Assembly (NCBI GenBank): GCA_005408345.1
Contig: SEMN01000630.1
Location: 213,602 to 277,601 of the forward strand
Direction of reading: 5' to 3'
From: Macquaria australasica
Lineage: Eukaryota > Chordata > Actinopteri > Centrarchiformes > Percichthyidae
DNA: 64,000 bases
Shown: piece after piece, positions 1 through 10,850 of the stretch
Layout: each line of letters opens with the position of its first letter
Numbering within the stretch: position 1 is the stretch's first letter
The notes under the pieces: model-generated
Told to the model about the DNA's origin: nothing
The model's database searches: none
What the model saw: the letters and a program-made list of their open reading frames with translations, nothing else
Position numbers and translations under genes: made by a program

Positions 1-1279
1 CCATAAGTGTTTTTCATTAAAGCCTCCTTGCCTGGTAAATGCTCTCATCTTCCACAACCCCAGTTTATAACACTTTATTTCAATAAAAAAAATGACTTTC
101 CAAGCACAAGCTGAGATAACCCTGATGACATCACTATGACATCATCCATCAGGGACATGTTTTCTGATTTGACAAAGCTTCGGAAGCCTCTTTGAGCTTG
201 TCTTGTTTAATTATACTGTTATAATGACCTAAAAGAACCTTTGAAAAGTATGTGGTTTATATAGGAATATACAGCATATATGTATATGCCTGCCTTTTTC
301 CACGTTTGGCACTTGCTCTCGTTGCCTGCTTGTTTTCAGACTATATTTATCACATTCATATTGGTTACATGTCTGTTGGATGCTGTATCTGTAACTCATA
401 TCATCACATCACACTTAGTTGCTTATAGTATTTGTGCTTTAGGAACTTAATGTTATTCCACTGCTGTTAAATGCCTGAAATGTGAATATAAAGCCACGTT
501 ACCACTGCAGGAACTTTCCCCAGGGACTAGGAACCTTTGGAGGAACTCAGTGCATTTCCACCGCAGGAACCCGGGTCTAAATTAAGTTCTGGGGACATCA
601 TTTAATTCCCCAAAAAGTTCCTTGAAAAGTAGTTCCTGGGACTAAAAGTTCTGGGTACTTTGGGTGGAAACGCAGCTAAGAGACCTCCCAAAATGTACCT
701 TTCAGTTTCAGAGGTTTTAAAGATGTTTATCGTTTATAACACTGAATAACAGGACATGCATGAAGTCAGAGGGTTTCCATGCTTTTGTATGAGTATGTTT
801 CTTCCATGCGTGTGTTTTGAGGCTCATAAAAGAATGGCACATACATAGCTACTAGCCATTGGGTGACATACTGTAGCAGCTCTGAGGTCTCTGGAATGCT
901 TACATTCATTTGGAATGCTAGAAAACTTTTGTCTCAACCTGTTGAACTATTCATGCAATATGTTAGGCTAGACACTAATGTAAGTATTTCTGTGAACTCA
1001 TATGTTTCTTACCTGCTCGTTAGAAAGACAGCAACAAACAAACTGAGAAATAGTGTGCATGTTAGAACGTCCTAACTTTTATCTTTTGACAGTGGAAACC
1101 ATCTTAGATCTGCACAGATTTATTAGGCAAAGCACTGGTAAAGGTGTGGTAGACAGTTTGATCTAAAAAAATGACATTAGTGAATCTGACTGGATTTCAG
1201 CTGGGCTATTGTAACTACACACTTTTCAGTGTCAAACTTTAAAACCTTGCTTCATCTGAACTTTTCCTCCATGTTGTAG
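1..1279 (+). other. wnt7a: Last intron of wnt7a (3' part)
   Basis: This stretch lies directly upstream of the terminal Wnt exon and ends in a splice acceptor. A pyrimidine-rich run with TTTTCCTCC is followed by the AG at 1278-1279. No coding potential is seen; the 70-codon open frame at 863-1075 has no family resemblance. The only recognisable internal structure is a MITE-like inverted repeat at about 551-674. The upstream Wnt exons are outside the window. Confidence 0.85.
551..674. mobile_element. MITE-like inverted repeat in the wnt7a intron
   Basis: The two ends are imperfect inverted copies. The left end, tgcatttccaccgc, starts at 551, and its reverse complement ends at 674 (tgggtggaaacgca). 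The interior repeats words such as 'gttcctgggac' and 'aggaac' in both orientations. A similar block ('accactgcaggaac') just upstream from about 497 suggests a longer or older copy. No coding sequence is present, so it is a non-autonomous element. The family is not assigned. Confidence 0.5.
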
Positions 1280-1759
1280 GTCCTGGAGAAAGGCATGCGT
1301 CTGGAGTGCAAGTGTCACGGTGTGTCGGGATCCTGCACCACCAAGACATGCTGGACGACGCTCCCCAAGTTCCGTCAGCTGGGATACATCCTCAAGGACA
1401 AGTACAACCAGGCTGCGCATGTGGAGCCGGTACGAGCCAGCCGCAACAAGCGCCCCACCTTCCTAAAGATCAAGAAACCCCACTCCTACCGCAAGCCCAT
1501 GGACACAGAGCTTGTGTACATCGAGAGGTCGCCCAACTACTGTGAGGCTGACCCTCTGACCGGCAGCATGGGAACACAGGGTCGCCTGTGCAACAAAACG
1601 GCTCAGCAGCCCAACAGCTGCGACCTGATGTGTTGCGGTAGAGGATATAACACACACCAGTACTCCCGCGTTTGGCAGTGCAACTGCAAGTTCCTGTGGT
1701 GCTGCTACGTCAAATGCAACACCTGCAGTGAGAGGACAGAGGTGTATACCTGTAAATAG
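1280..1759 (+). CDS. wnt7a: Wnt7a, terminal coding exon (C-terminal 159 residues)
   Basis: This exon encodes the C-terminal part of a secreted, lipid-modified Wnt ligand that signals through Frizzled receptors and, for Wnt7, the GPR124/RECK co-receptor. It starts in phase 0 after the acceptor AG (1278-1279) with VLEKGMRLEC and ends at TAG 1757-1759. Exon residues 10-19 are CKCHGVSGSC, the hairpin whose conserved serine carries the palmitoleate. The linker has VEPVRASRNKRPTFLKIKKP, typical of Wnt7a rather than Wnt7b. An N-glycosylation site NKT lies at residues 105-107. The C-terminal cysteine domain has CCGRGYNTHQY and ends CSERTEVYTCK. Length and cysteine pattern fit a complete last exon. 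One oddity: the finger-tip motif, usually KFHWCC in this family, reads KFLWCC (Leu at 1694-1696). Whether this is the aa or ab teleost duplicate cannot be decided here. Out-of-frame ORFs across it are shadows. Confidence 0.96.
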   Translation, partial: VLEKGMRLECKCHGVSGSCTTKTCWTTLPKFRQLGYILKDKYNQAAHVEPVRASRNKRPTFLKIKKPHSYRKPMDTELVYIERSPNYCEADPLTGSMGTQGRLCNKTAQQPNSCDLMCCGRGYNTHQYSRVWQCNCKFLWCCYVKCNTCSERTEVYTCK

Positions 1760-3480
1760 AAATATTTATTGGACGTGCATTTAGACGCACAGCTAGACTG
1801 GACTGCGTGTGAATGTGTGTGCGTATATGAGTTGTTGATGTATTTCAGAATAAGGGCTCTCTGTGGCTGATGCACACATGCGGAGTGACTGCCTTGCTGC
1901 CTTGGCATAACAACAATCCTGACAAGTGGTTCCTCCACCGTGTGTTGATTATACTGATGCCAATGGACATCTGCCATGACACTGGACTCAACCTATGGGC
2001 TCATAACTTGTATTTTTATTTTTTGATTCGAATGCCATTTCATGCCCCAGACTTGACCTCTCTACAGGCCATACTGCTCTATTGGCATGACTCACCTCAA
2101 ACAGTGATAGTTGTTTTGTTTTTCTAGAGTAATATTTATTGAGAAAACTACTGATGATTTTGAAGATTCACTGTTAACTAAATCTGGTAGTTTTAAGTTG
2201 GTCTAGATGCCTGGCATTTTAGTAAAACAAATATTCAAGTGCACTTAAAAGTATAAAGAGTTTTCTTCTTTTTGTTTTTAGTAAGACAACTTACACACTG
2301 GAGCTGAAAACATAAACGGTCAGAAGTGAACTTGACTGAATGACATATGTGGGACCCTGCAGCTTAGGTGCATTAAGCCTAGCAGATGAACATTGAACTA
2401 CTGATCCCGGGCTTGGTATGATGATATTGTTTTCTACTTGTTTCTGTCCCCCTTTCCTCACAGTTTGCTGCTAGTTGTCTGGAAAGTTATGGAGTTTGTG
2501 ACTGAGCGGCCATTCCAGACATTAATTACCCTTAATGTTGGTTGATAGAATATATTTTGTAAGAGATTATTTTTATATCATTTTTTTATTTATTTCCTGT
2601 CTTTATGCAAGATATTTTCCCTTAGCATTTCTAACTGTTCAGTTACTGAGTTTAAAAATGTGCCTTGTTCCTCAGCAGCAGAATATAATAATGTAATACT
2701 GAAGTGTGCCACGCTGTGATTTGTAACCCATTGCAGGATGTATTGCCTCTGCCTTGCCACCTATAGAGAGCCAAAGTCCTGACGTCACCTCCAGGCTAGC
2801 TAGCCAGCTGCCGTTCCACCAAGGTTAGCTTCTATGACGCAGTGCTATCTCTTGTACAGGGTTTCTTTCATCTGTATTTCTAAAAAAGTTTACTATCCAT
2901 ATTCTAAGATAATCTAGTATCTACTATAGCATCTGCCATTAAAATAACAATGAATTTGTTAGCATAGCCTACTAAAACTACAGCTACTATGAAATTTGCA
3001 TTACCAGTAATACGTCATCGTAACTGTTGGTTTCTCCCTTATCCATGATGTCTACCCACAGTCTTGGTCATCTTTCCATCTTTTTAGCTGTAATCTCGTT
3101 CTGTCTTCCCTGTCTGCCATTGTTTTAGCCATGGCTGGCTGCAGCCACTCGCCTGTCCTCTTCTGTTGAGCTGGTAATGTTTAAGCTGCAAAGGTCTTCA
3201 ATGGTGTTCATTAAAGGCTGTTAAAAGCAGAAAGAATGACATAAATTGTTAGATAGAACAAAATGTCCATCCTACATCCATCTAGACATATGGATTGAAC
3301 CACATGACATACTTTATGGTTATGTTCCAAGGCTGGAATTGTTAGTCATGTGTGTTACTACAAATGTGATGTGAATGAGGCTTTTATACTTCAGGAACAG
3401 AATGTGGTTATGGTTTCACTTTGGCTCTCTATAAGGTTAACCAGTGATTCATGGGTATGCAGTTTGTGCTCTTTGCCAGC

Positions 3481-3842
3481 TAGGGCTGGGTATCATTTCA
3501 TATAAACATTTTATTTGCCTTTTATTAGACAGTCAAACGTAGAGAGTGATGGATGGGGAATGACATGCGACAAAGGTCCGTGAGTGGACGTGAACCAGGG
3601 ATGTTGGGGTTCATGGTCGGTGCCTTAGCCCCTACGCCACAGTTTTTGATATTGCTTAAAATCACAATACAAAAACAAAATAAAATATAATTTTAAGTTT
3701 TTTAATTTAGATCATGAAATATCTGATTGAAGAATAAATAAACGAGACAAAGAATCCAGACTAAGCATTTAATCCAAACTTTTGATACTTGACAGTTTTT
3801 GATACTTGGTTCTACAGTATGATGGTTTGATACCCAGCCCTA
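3481..3842. mobile_element. MITE with 13-bp terminal inverted repeats, TA flanks
   Basis: The left end at 3483-3495 (gggctgggtatca) is perfectly inverted at 3828-3840 (tgatacccagccc). Both ends are directly flanked by TA (3481-3482 and 3841-3842), consistent with a TA target duplication as in Tc1/mariner-type insertion. The ~360-bp element has no transposase. Its interior contains a tRNA-derived SINE on the minus strand and an AT-rich segment. The inner sequence suggests the SINE inserted into an older MITE. Confidence 0.75.
3509..3646 (-). mobile_element. tRNA-derived SINE nested in the MITE
   Basis: Read on the minus strand, the unit begins with an A-box-like segment (tggcgtaggggctaaggc). 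A B-box-like segment follows (ggttcacgtcc, resembling GGTTCRANTCC). It ends in an A-rich tail (aataaaaggcaaataaaa). The order and spacing of the RNA polymerase III boxes fit a tRNA-derived SINE. The body word gcatgtcattcccc also occurs in fish SINEs as I recall them; the exact family is not assigned. Confidence 0.6.
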
Positions 3843-4061
3843 AGACTTTATATCAAACAATCAGAGGTCCCTTGACAGGGCCACTAGTAGCCAGTCATGA
3901 TAGAAACCATGCAGTTTTTTCACAATTCTCTTTTTTGGTATTATAAAGAGTGTTTCTAGTGAAGTGCCAGTCAATACAGACTCAGTCCTCATTAAAGGTT
4001 ATTCTTGTCTGTGACTGAACTGATGAAATTATATCACCAACTGCTGTAGTGCTCTTAAATC

Positions 4062-4067
4062 AATAAA
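4062..4067 (+). promoter_or_regulatory. Candidate polyadenylation signal AATAAA for wnt7a
   Basis: A canonical AATAAA is followed within a few bases by a GT-rich stretch (tgttgtctcag), as expected downstream of a cleavage site. It lies ~2.3 kb after the stop codon, a plausible UTR length. It is the first such hexamer after the stop that is not inside a transposon. No transcript evidence is available. Confidence 0.35.
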
Positions 4068-4184
4068 TGTTGTCTCAGAATTAAGAGCAGGAGGTCATTT
4101 TGTATTTAATACACATTTCTGAAGTCTTATTATGAGGACAGATCAGCATGAAGTAGGTGATTGAGGGTTGTGGTGCAGAGTGTG

Positions 4185-4600
4185 TCACAGCAGTGTGTTC
4201 CTCAGTGAGCAGTGGGAGTGTGGAGCTGCCGGCTGATGGATTACTCTGACATCTGCTTCATTCACTCCTCAACAACGTTGCTACAACAACCACACTGTGG
4301 CCCCCAAAAATGCTCCTAGTTTCATCGAGAGGCCAGACTGCCCATTAACAAAATGGTAACCATGCAAAACCCAGATAAAATTTGGATGCTATTTATTTTG
4401 TGGAAATGGCAAATGGGACGAAAGCGGAGAGGGGGCTTTACAATTGCAAGGGGATGATGTCAAGAAGGATTTCAATCTGAGCAATAGAAAAGGTCTGAAC
4501 TCCCGGAATAATCGGCACAAAACATTCCTCGGCTAAACTTTGCCTCAATAGAGTGATGCTCTCAAAAGGCAGCTGGCCAAACAGCCTTGGTTAGAGTAAG
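4185..4600. promoter_or_regulatory. Candidate conserved non-coding element downstream of wnt7a
   Basis: The stretch is free of recognisable repeats, has balanced composition and no ORF. It contains compact A/T-rich homeobox-like words (cattaaca, tatttattttgtgg) next to CATTTGCCATTTCC-type sequence on the opposite strand. Its proximity to a Wnt gene makes it a natural enhancer candidate. This is inference from the absence of repeats and texture only; conservation was not measured. Confidence 0.25.
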
Positions 4601-5337
4601 GCTCTGTCACTGAGAACTCAACAACATTAGTCTCTCACAGAGCACTGGCTTGTTACATGCTTAACTTTTCTATTCACATCTCAAAGCTTCCAACTCGTTA
4701 TGTCAGCATGAAATAGACACAATCACAGATGGAGAACTGATACCTAAACATGGTTCTTATCTATTATCTTATTATCATTTAACATTGTTTTTTAATCTAT
4801 CTTATGACCATTCCTCCTTTTCACTCACAAACCTACCTTTGTATAACTGTAATATGGCTGTACCCGACTCAGAATTTTGTCAGTCAAATCGGATTTGGCT
4901 GTTCAATATGAATATTTGACTATTTGTTCTTTTTTTCATATAGACTATCAAGCAACACTTTATTGAACTGTAAGATTTTTGAACGGGGTTCGACAGGACA
5001 TTCAGGGTGACAATGACATTTACACAAACAAGCCAAGTTAGCCCAGCATCCTTCATAAAGGCCTCATTGATGCTTTATAGTTCTGTTATAGGCAATTATG
5101 TAGATTATCATGTATTATGTAAAACAACATTTGTTGGCTGGTTGAGATTAAAAAGTCCTAATGTTCTGGAGATGAGTGCATTTTATCTATATTATATATA
5201 ATAAAACAATAATTATAACATTGTTTACCATTCAATATCAGAATGAAAATAAATTGAAAATAAATAGAATTTGGCAGCCCTGATTCGAGGTTCACAAGTA
5301 CTTTGGGTAATACTACTTTTTCAAGTATCATAGTAAT

Positions 5338-5530
5338 TCATCTCATCCCCATAGTACTATCTGAAGTGCCATGGTATCTACCATGGTACCGTCTGAGGTG
5401 CCTAACCTGGTTCTACTCGTACCCACTGACATGCCGCGGTACCTACCATGGTAATTAGAAGTACTATGGCACTAGTATACTATACCATATCATAATTTAT
5501 TATAGTGTGCCATTGCACCTACAATGGTGG
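5338..5530. repeat. Degenerate tandem repeat of a 'ctaccatggta' palindromic word
   Basis: The words ccatggtatctaccatggta, gtacctaccatggta and cactatggcac recur with intervening 'ctgaagtgcc/ctgaggtgcc' copies. The unit carries the NcoI-like palindrome ccatgg and the whole tract is locally self-complementary. It looks like a decayed minisatellite. Confidence 0.5.
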
Positions 5531-7754
5531 GATTTCAACTGTCAACTACTATTTCCAAGGTCAACAATGAACCTCCAATCTCATCTACAATTCTTCAAAC
5601 TGGGCAAACTCTCCTGAGGAAGATCATGTGATATCATTTGAAAGCTCCAGAACAGCTATGAAATGGACCTTGTGGTGAGACTGTTTTGTCAACAGGGCCT
5701 CAGGAAGACCTCTCCAGTGGATCACTGGACTGAATTGATTCCACTGGATCAATCGATCACTTACCTTCTGGAAAAGAGCTGCAGATCACTTTATAACAAT
5801 TACAATTGCAGACTTCATTATTGACTTCATGACATTTATAACTGCTGATGACTTATTAGAAGGTAAGAAACCCATGAGTACTTATTAATGACTTACATTA
5901 TTTCTGATTAATCAGTTGTAAAATGTCATTAAAATGTCATTATATAGTGCCAATTATAAATTTCCAGAGCCCAAGATGATATATTCAAATTGCTTCTTTA
6001 GTCTGACCAACAGTCCCAAACCTAAACCAATGAAATGTTGCGCATTATTAAACAGGAAAGCAGAAAATCCCCACATCTGAGGAGCTAGAACCAGCAATTT
6101 GAGCATTTTTGTTTGATAATTTACTTAAATGATTTACTGATTTTTTTTAAATTATTTTATGATTCGAGTCAATGGAATTTTCTTCCATATACTGTGCCAC
6201 ATGTGTCCAATTTGCTCCAAGTGCATGGTTTAATTGTATATCAAATGAAACCGTGCACTTCCTAAGATCAGCAGCAACTAACAACAAATGTGCACTGCAG
6301 TTATTAGTCAAAGCACAGCACCACAGGCCTCACTGTCAAAAACACACGCCAAAAAGGGATCATTGAAGCACTAATGAACTGCTTCATGGCGTTTTTCCTA
6401 TAAACATCACTGCATCACTGCCAAGGTCCTCAGTGTTTAATGTCTCTGCTTGTTCAAAGGTGCTGGAACTGCTGGTGCTAGCCTTACTGTGTCTTTCTGC
6501 GTGTAGTTAACCTGTGAAAAGCAACATTGAGGTGGCAGTCCAACTTTACAACTGCCAGTCTGCTGGCTGCTGTGACTGCCTCATCTCTGTGTCTGTTCCT
6601 GAAGCTGCTCATGTGAGTTGCCTTGTAGACCTTCCAAGTCATAATCCGGAGTAGATATTTCACTGTGCAGAGCTTAATTCTTTAGTATAGATCTTTGTTG
6701 GATGTTTTCACATCAGGGTCTTTTAGCATGAAAAATGACAGCTTGGTGCTCCACTGCAAATGGCGCTGGAAGCTGTCACGCTTGGCTTGTGCAGGAGAGA
6801 TTCTTTGTCAGAGCTGCTTAATAACTATCATTATAGCAGTACCTTGAGAGCAAGGGCCAATCAGGGTCCAAACAGCAATCTCCTCTGCCAACAATGACGT
6901 CGTAGCCGAGGAATGAGCCAGAAACAAAGTACACATACTTTGGAAAACCAAAGGGTGTTGGGAAGATTTTAATTGAAGGATGCATAAATCAAACATTTCA
7001 AATCACGTACTTTAAACACTGCATCTACAATAAATCATAATGTGGCTCAGAAGTGATTGAATAATGAATGATGTGTTATTTGTTGGTTAAAATAGGCCAA
7101 GGTTGGGGCATGCCAGATAATGATAAATCTATAGCCCTGAGCTAAACCTCTGCTGTCTGGTTGTAAAATGTTTTCAGTGCTGCAGTGGCCTCACTGTTGA
7201 AGCAAATGCAATAGAATTTTTTGTAAAGCTGCTTTGCATGTCACGTTAGGGGCTCGTAGAAGTTATGGCCTTACTCTTGATCTTTTGATTCAACAAGGGT
7301 TCTACCTCTTGTGGCTTTTAGCCATGCAGATTGTTTTGTTTTTTATTTGATCAGATTTTGAGACATTAATCTCTGACATTTCTACCTCCACCCCAATACA
7401 GCAGAGGTGAATGGAATTTTGTTTGCGGTGCTCACAACATTGAAAAATTTAGAAAACTTCTGGTTGCAGAAAACTCACATGCGCATGTGTACGTTCTTAG
7501 TTACTGTGATTGTTCCTTCTGTCCATACTGCCTGTGAAGACTGCAACTCCAGTGAGATGGGGGACAAAATCCACAGTCTCTGTTCTGTCCATCAGCCACA
7601 GCTGAGTGGGTATTTTATAAAGTTACAAACTGAAAATCTGCATAAAAACAGGTGGATGGAAACACACTTGGTGACGAGAGTGTCTGGAGAAAAATAAGAG
7701 AAACATCTGGAGTTTTTGGCAAGTTTGGAACTCAGTCTGGGTCTGAGGTATCAA

Positions 7755-7787
7755 ACACACACGCACGCACGCACGCACACACACAGA
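7755..7787. repeat. (AC)/(ACGC) microsatellite
   Basis: Alternating ACACAC, four ACGC-type units and ACACACAC are read directly in the sequence. Confidence 0.95.
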
Positions 7788-9889
7788 GTGGGAGTGACTT
7801 ACTAGTTTGAAAGAGATAATGTCTGCACTGTTAGCTGCGATGGCCATTTGTATCGAATAAACACAGATCACAAAAATCACTGCAGAAGTCAGATTCACAC
7901 AAATAAACCAAGCTGTGAATGCACTTCTCGTTTGACTAGAAAGGTGGTTCCAGGAAGTACTCCTCTGCTGTGGCTCAACAACAAGGTAACACAGAGAGGC
8001 ACCAAATAACCATAACTTGATTTTGTTAACTGAGACTGCTAAAGCCCCATATTAGCTTTGGCTCTACTTTGGAATGCATTTTGCACGGTGGATTTTGTCC
8101 ATCTTTTATGGATTTGTGGAGTTTGGCTGTGGCACCAATACTTTATGGCTAGGAGTGATCACAGCAACCAGTAATTCAACGGCATGTGAGCATTGCATTA
8201 AGATAAACTTGAAGAAATCCAACCTAGTGTCCTGAACATCCACTTTCCAGTTGTTATCATTTTACTGCTAATCTCACCTGAGTGAAGGTGTCCCAATGTG
8301 GACACAATGCTCTCATGATATTCGTGACAAAAACATATTTTGTAAATACTCCATAGAACTCTATATTTAAAGGATTAAACAGGTTTCTAATGTTGTAGTT
8401 GTGCCAACTGCCTGCTTTTTCCACCTCAGTCCAAACAGAGATCAATGTGTGGAGCAGGTAGAGATCTCCTGCCATCGGCACTGAGGCGTCATGTAGTTGT
8501 GCTGTGGTTACGCACTGAGACATGAAGCCATGCAGGAGGTCCCTGGCCCCCTTTGTTTCCTGCAGTGATTGACAGGCGGCTTAATCCCATAGAAGCCAAA
8601 GGAAATAACATCAAGATGCACTTAATTACACTTTTTTTGTCCTGCAGGCCTTTCTACCACATGTGTGGCGTGTATCTGAAATTACACTCCACGTATGAAA
8701 AGGATTAGAAATGATTCTCGTGCTTGTGTTAGCTTGCAGTTCATACCAATTTGTGGAGTATATAGAAGAGTATCACGCTGTTATTAGAGCTTACAGAGCA
8801 GGGGAACAAAATTACGAGTTGTTCCTACAAAGGTTTACATCAGACACTACACCCTGTGCTCGTTTGACTGTAAAAATGTGTGAAGAATGCAATAATGACA
8901 CACGGTGTGCACAGTATGAACCACTGTACTGACAGCACATGGGAGGTATGTCCCTGTGGCCATGCTGACATGAAAACCAAATAAGCAAGCATCAGCTACA
9001 CAAACGACTTCCTGCTTCACGAACAGCAAGCTATAATTTTTCCCCAAATAAAAGGATGTAAAAAGTTCGTGAAGCATATAGAGCCATTCAATAATGAGAA
9101 AACTGGGTCTGAAGCCTGGAGCAGAGTGTGGGTGGAGAGGTTGAATCAACAACTAATACAAATCCAGTATCCTGTTTTAGTTTACTGCATGAAACGCTCT
9201 GATGAATCAGAGCAGAGATTATTCTTTATAGCGAGAGCAGGTAGGCTTTAAGTGATGCATAAATTCCTGTGTAGAATTTGCTCATTCTTAATGGTTTCAT
9301 CACCTCACACCATTCACAGTTGATTTAGGCCAAGGAATGTGGTGGATCATCCCACAGCAGAGAGGGCAGCTGGAGGAACTTGAAAGAAGTTGCGACAGTC
9401 ATGCTAAAATAAGTTTGAGTAATGAGCAGCTTGATGACAGACTAATGCTATATCAATATATCCAAAACAATTGTGCCCTCTTCAGATGCTTTGGATGATG
9501 AATGAGAAGCATTTATAGCAACTTTCATTGCACAATCACAGAGCTTGCATGAAAGCAATAACGTGCTGTTTTCTGTCAATCCATGTCCATGTTGCTGCTC
9601 TCTATTGCTAACAGGTAGAACACAATACTGATTCTATCAGTTCATTAAAGCTTGATGTGTCTCAAAAGGCCGTTCCAGGCAAAAATCTGTTGATGTTGTT
9701 TTAGAACTTGGTTGTTAGCATTCACAATCATAAAGAGACCTTCACTATGAAAAGATTCAAAGTAAAAGCTACTTGATTTGACACTTATACACATGGCCTG
9801 AAACATTACACCTTATTACACACAACATTTACATGATTGTACAATTGATGTACTTCATTTTATACTTTCCTTTTTATATACTTAAACCT

Positions 9890-10850
9890 GCACTATACAA
9901 TATTTAACCATATGTTTACATTAAGAATGGAAAAAATGAATACATGTAGCAACGAACCAGCAGATAATTACCACCCAACTCCACAGGCCCCCTCAGCTCT
10001 GCAGAGCGTTTTAGCATCTTTCTGCTCAAGGCCCTCAACTTTACAGTTTTGATTGACTCTTACAGCTCTCATCAACCTTGTTTCCAGCAGCAGCTGGCAG
10101 CTGTTTTTCAGTGAAAGAGCTCTGATAAACTAGCCCACTTGTCCAGCATCAAACAGCAGACAGACACAGTTAGAGACTAGCTGGTGAACACAGTGGAGAA
10201 CAAGATATTTTTCTCAGGAGTTGGTGGAGAGTAAAATAGAGCTAAAACGAAAATATATTGGACTTACATTTGTTGGGTGGAAAACAGAAACATAACTTAA
10301 AATGAATGGTTATGTTCCCCATGTCTGTAAACGTATCAACTTCATGAGGTTAAACCTGCAATAACCTTTTTTGGCCACTCGGTTCTGAATACAACACATC
10401 ACCAACATATCATCACCTTTTAAGTAGATATGGTGAACCTGTTAGCAAAAAGTTGCTTATTTACACATGCAGCACATACGGAGCAACATTATCATTTATC
10501 TAGAGTAGTGTTTCTGTCCAATGAATCTAAGTCCAATGTTCATTCTCATGTTAGCTCCGTTTTTGGTCTCTACCGACTGAGAGAAATATCCATCTCTTTA
10601 GCTGCTAAATGCTCCACTATGTTCAACAGCCACTCGCTAACAGTGTCTGTCTGCTGTTTGGTGTGGAACAGGTAGTGTACAGCAGGCTTTTAAAACTTTT
10701 TCACGGAATTAAAATACCTGCTGCTGCTGGAAACGGCACTATGAAAGCAGTGAGAGTGAACTAAAACACATTGTTTGCACATTGTCATTTGAAACATTAT
10801 TATTATAAAAATATCAATTATAGCTGCTTTAAAATATGTCACCAAAAATG
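9890..10850. repeat. Fold-back interspersed repeat, family A
   Basis: The block at 10150-10195 (catcaaacagcagacagaca, then agactagctggtgaacac) recurs in opposite orientation at about 10600-10670 (cactatgttcaac, then tgtctgtctgctgtttggtg). The ~960-bp region is therefore an imperfect hairpin with no coding capacity. Related fragments occur in this window at about 15.35-15.6, 47.7-48.5 and 62.5-62.7 kb, so it is a dispersed repeat family. The exact ends are uncertain. Confidence 0.6.

Larger units (their letters stand above)
1760..4080 (+). other. Probable wnt7a 3' UTR and immediate downstream sequence
   Basis: There is no second gene here. The sequence is AT-rich non-coding DNA following the Wnt stop codon. 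It contains AATAAA hexamers inside the MITE (about 3679 and 3733) and a better-placed one at 4062-4067, so the transcript end is uncertain. The 85-codon open frame at 1870-2127 has no recognisable similarity. A TIR element with a nested SINE sits at 3481-3842. Confidence 0.45.
4600..9880. other. Intergenic, no gene recognised
   Basis: The only open frames are short (60-101 codons) with no family resemblance. Two local structures are listed separately: a degenerate palindromic repeat near 5.4 kb and a CA/CGCA microsatellite at 7755-7787. The rest is AT-rich unique-looking sequence. Confidence 0.6.

Noticed and set aside
1306..1545. 79-codon ORF overlapping the Wnt exon, and minus-strand ORFs at 1232-1655
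   Set aside because: Shadows of the Wnt7a frame; no similarity to any family and no independent signals.
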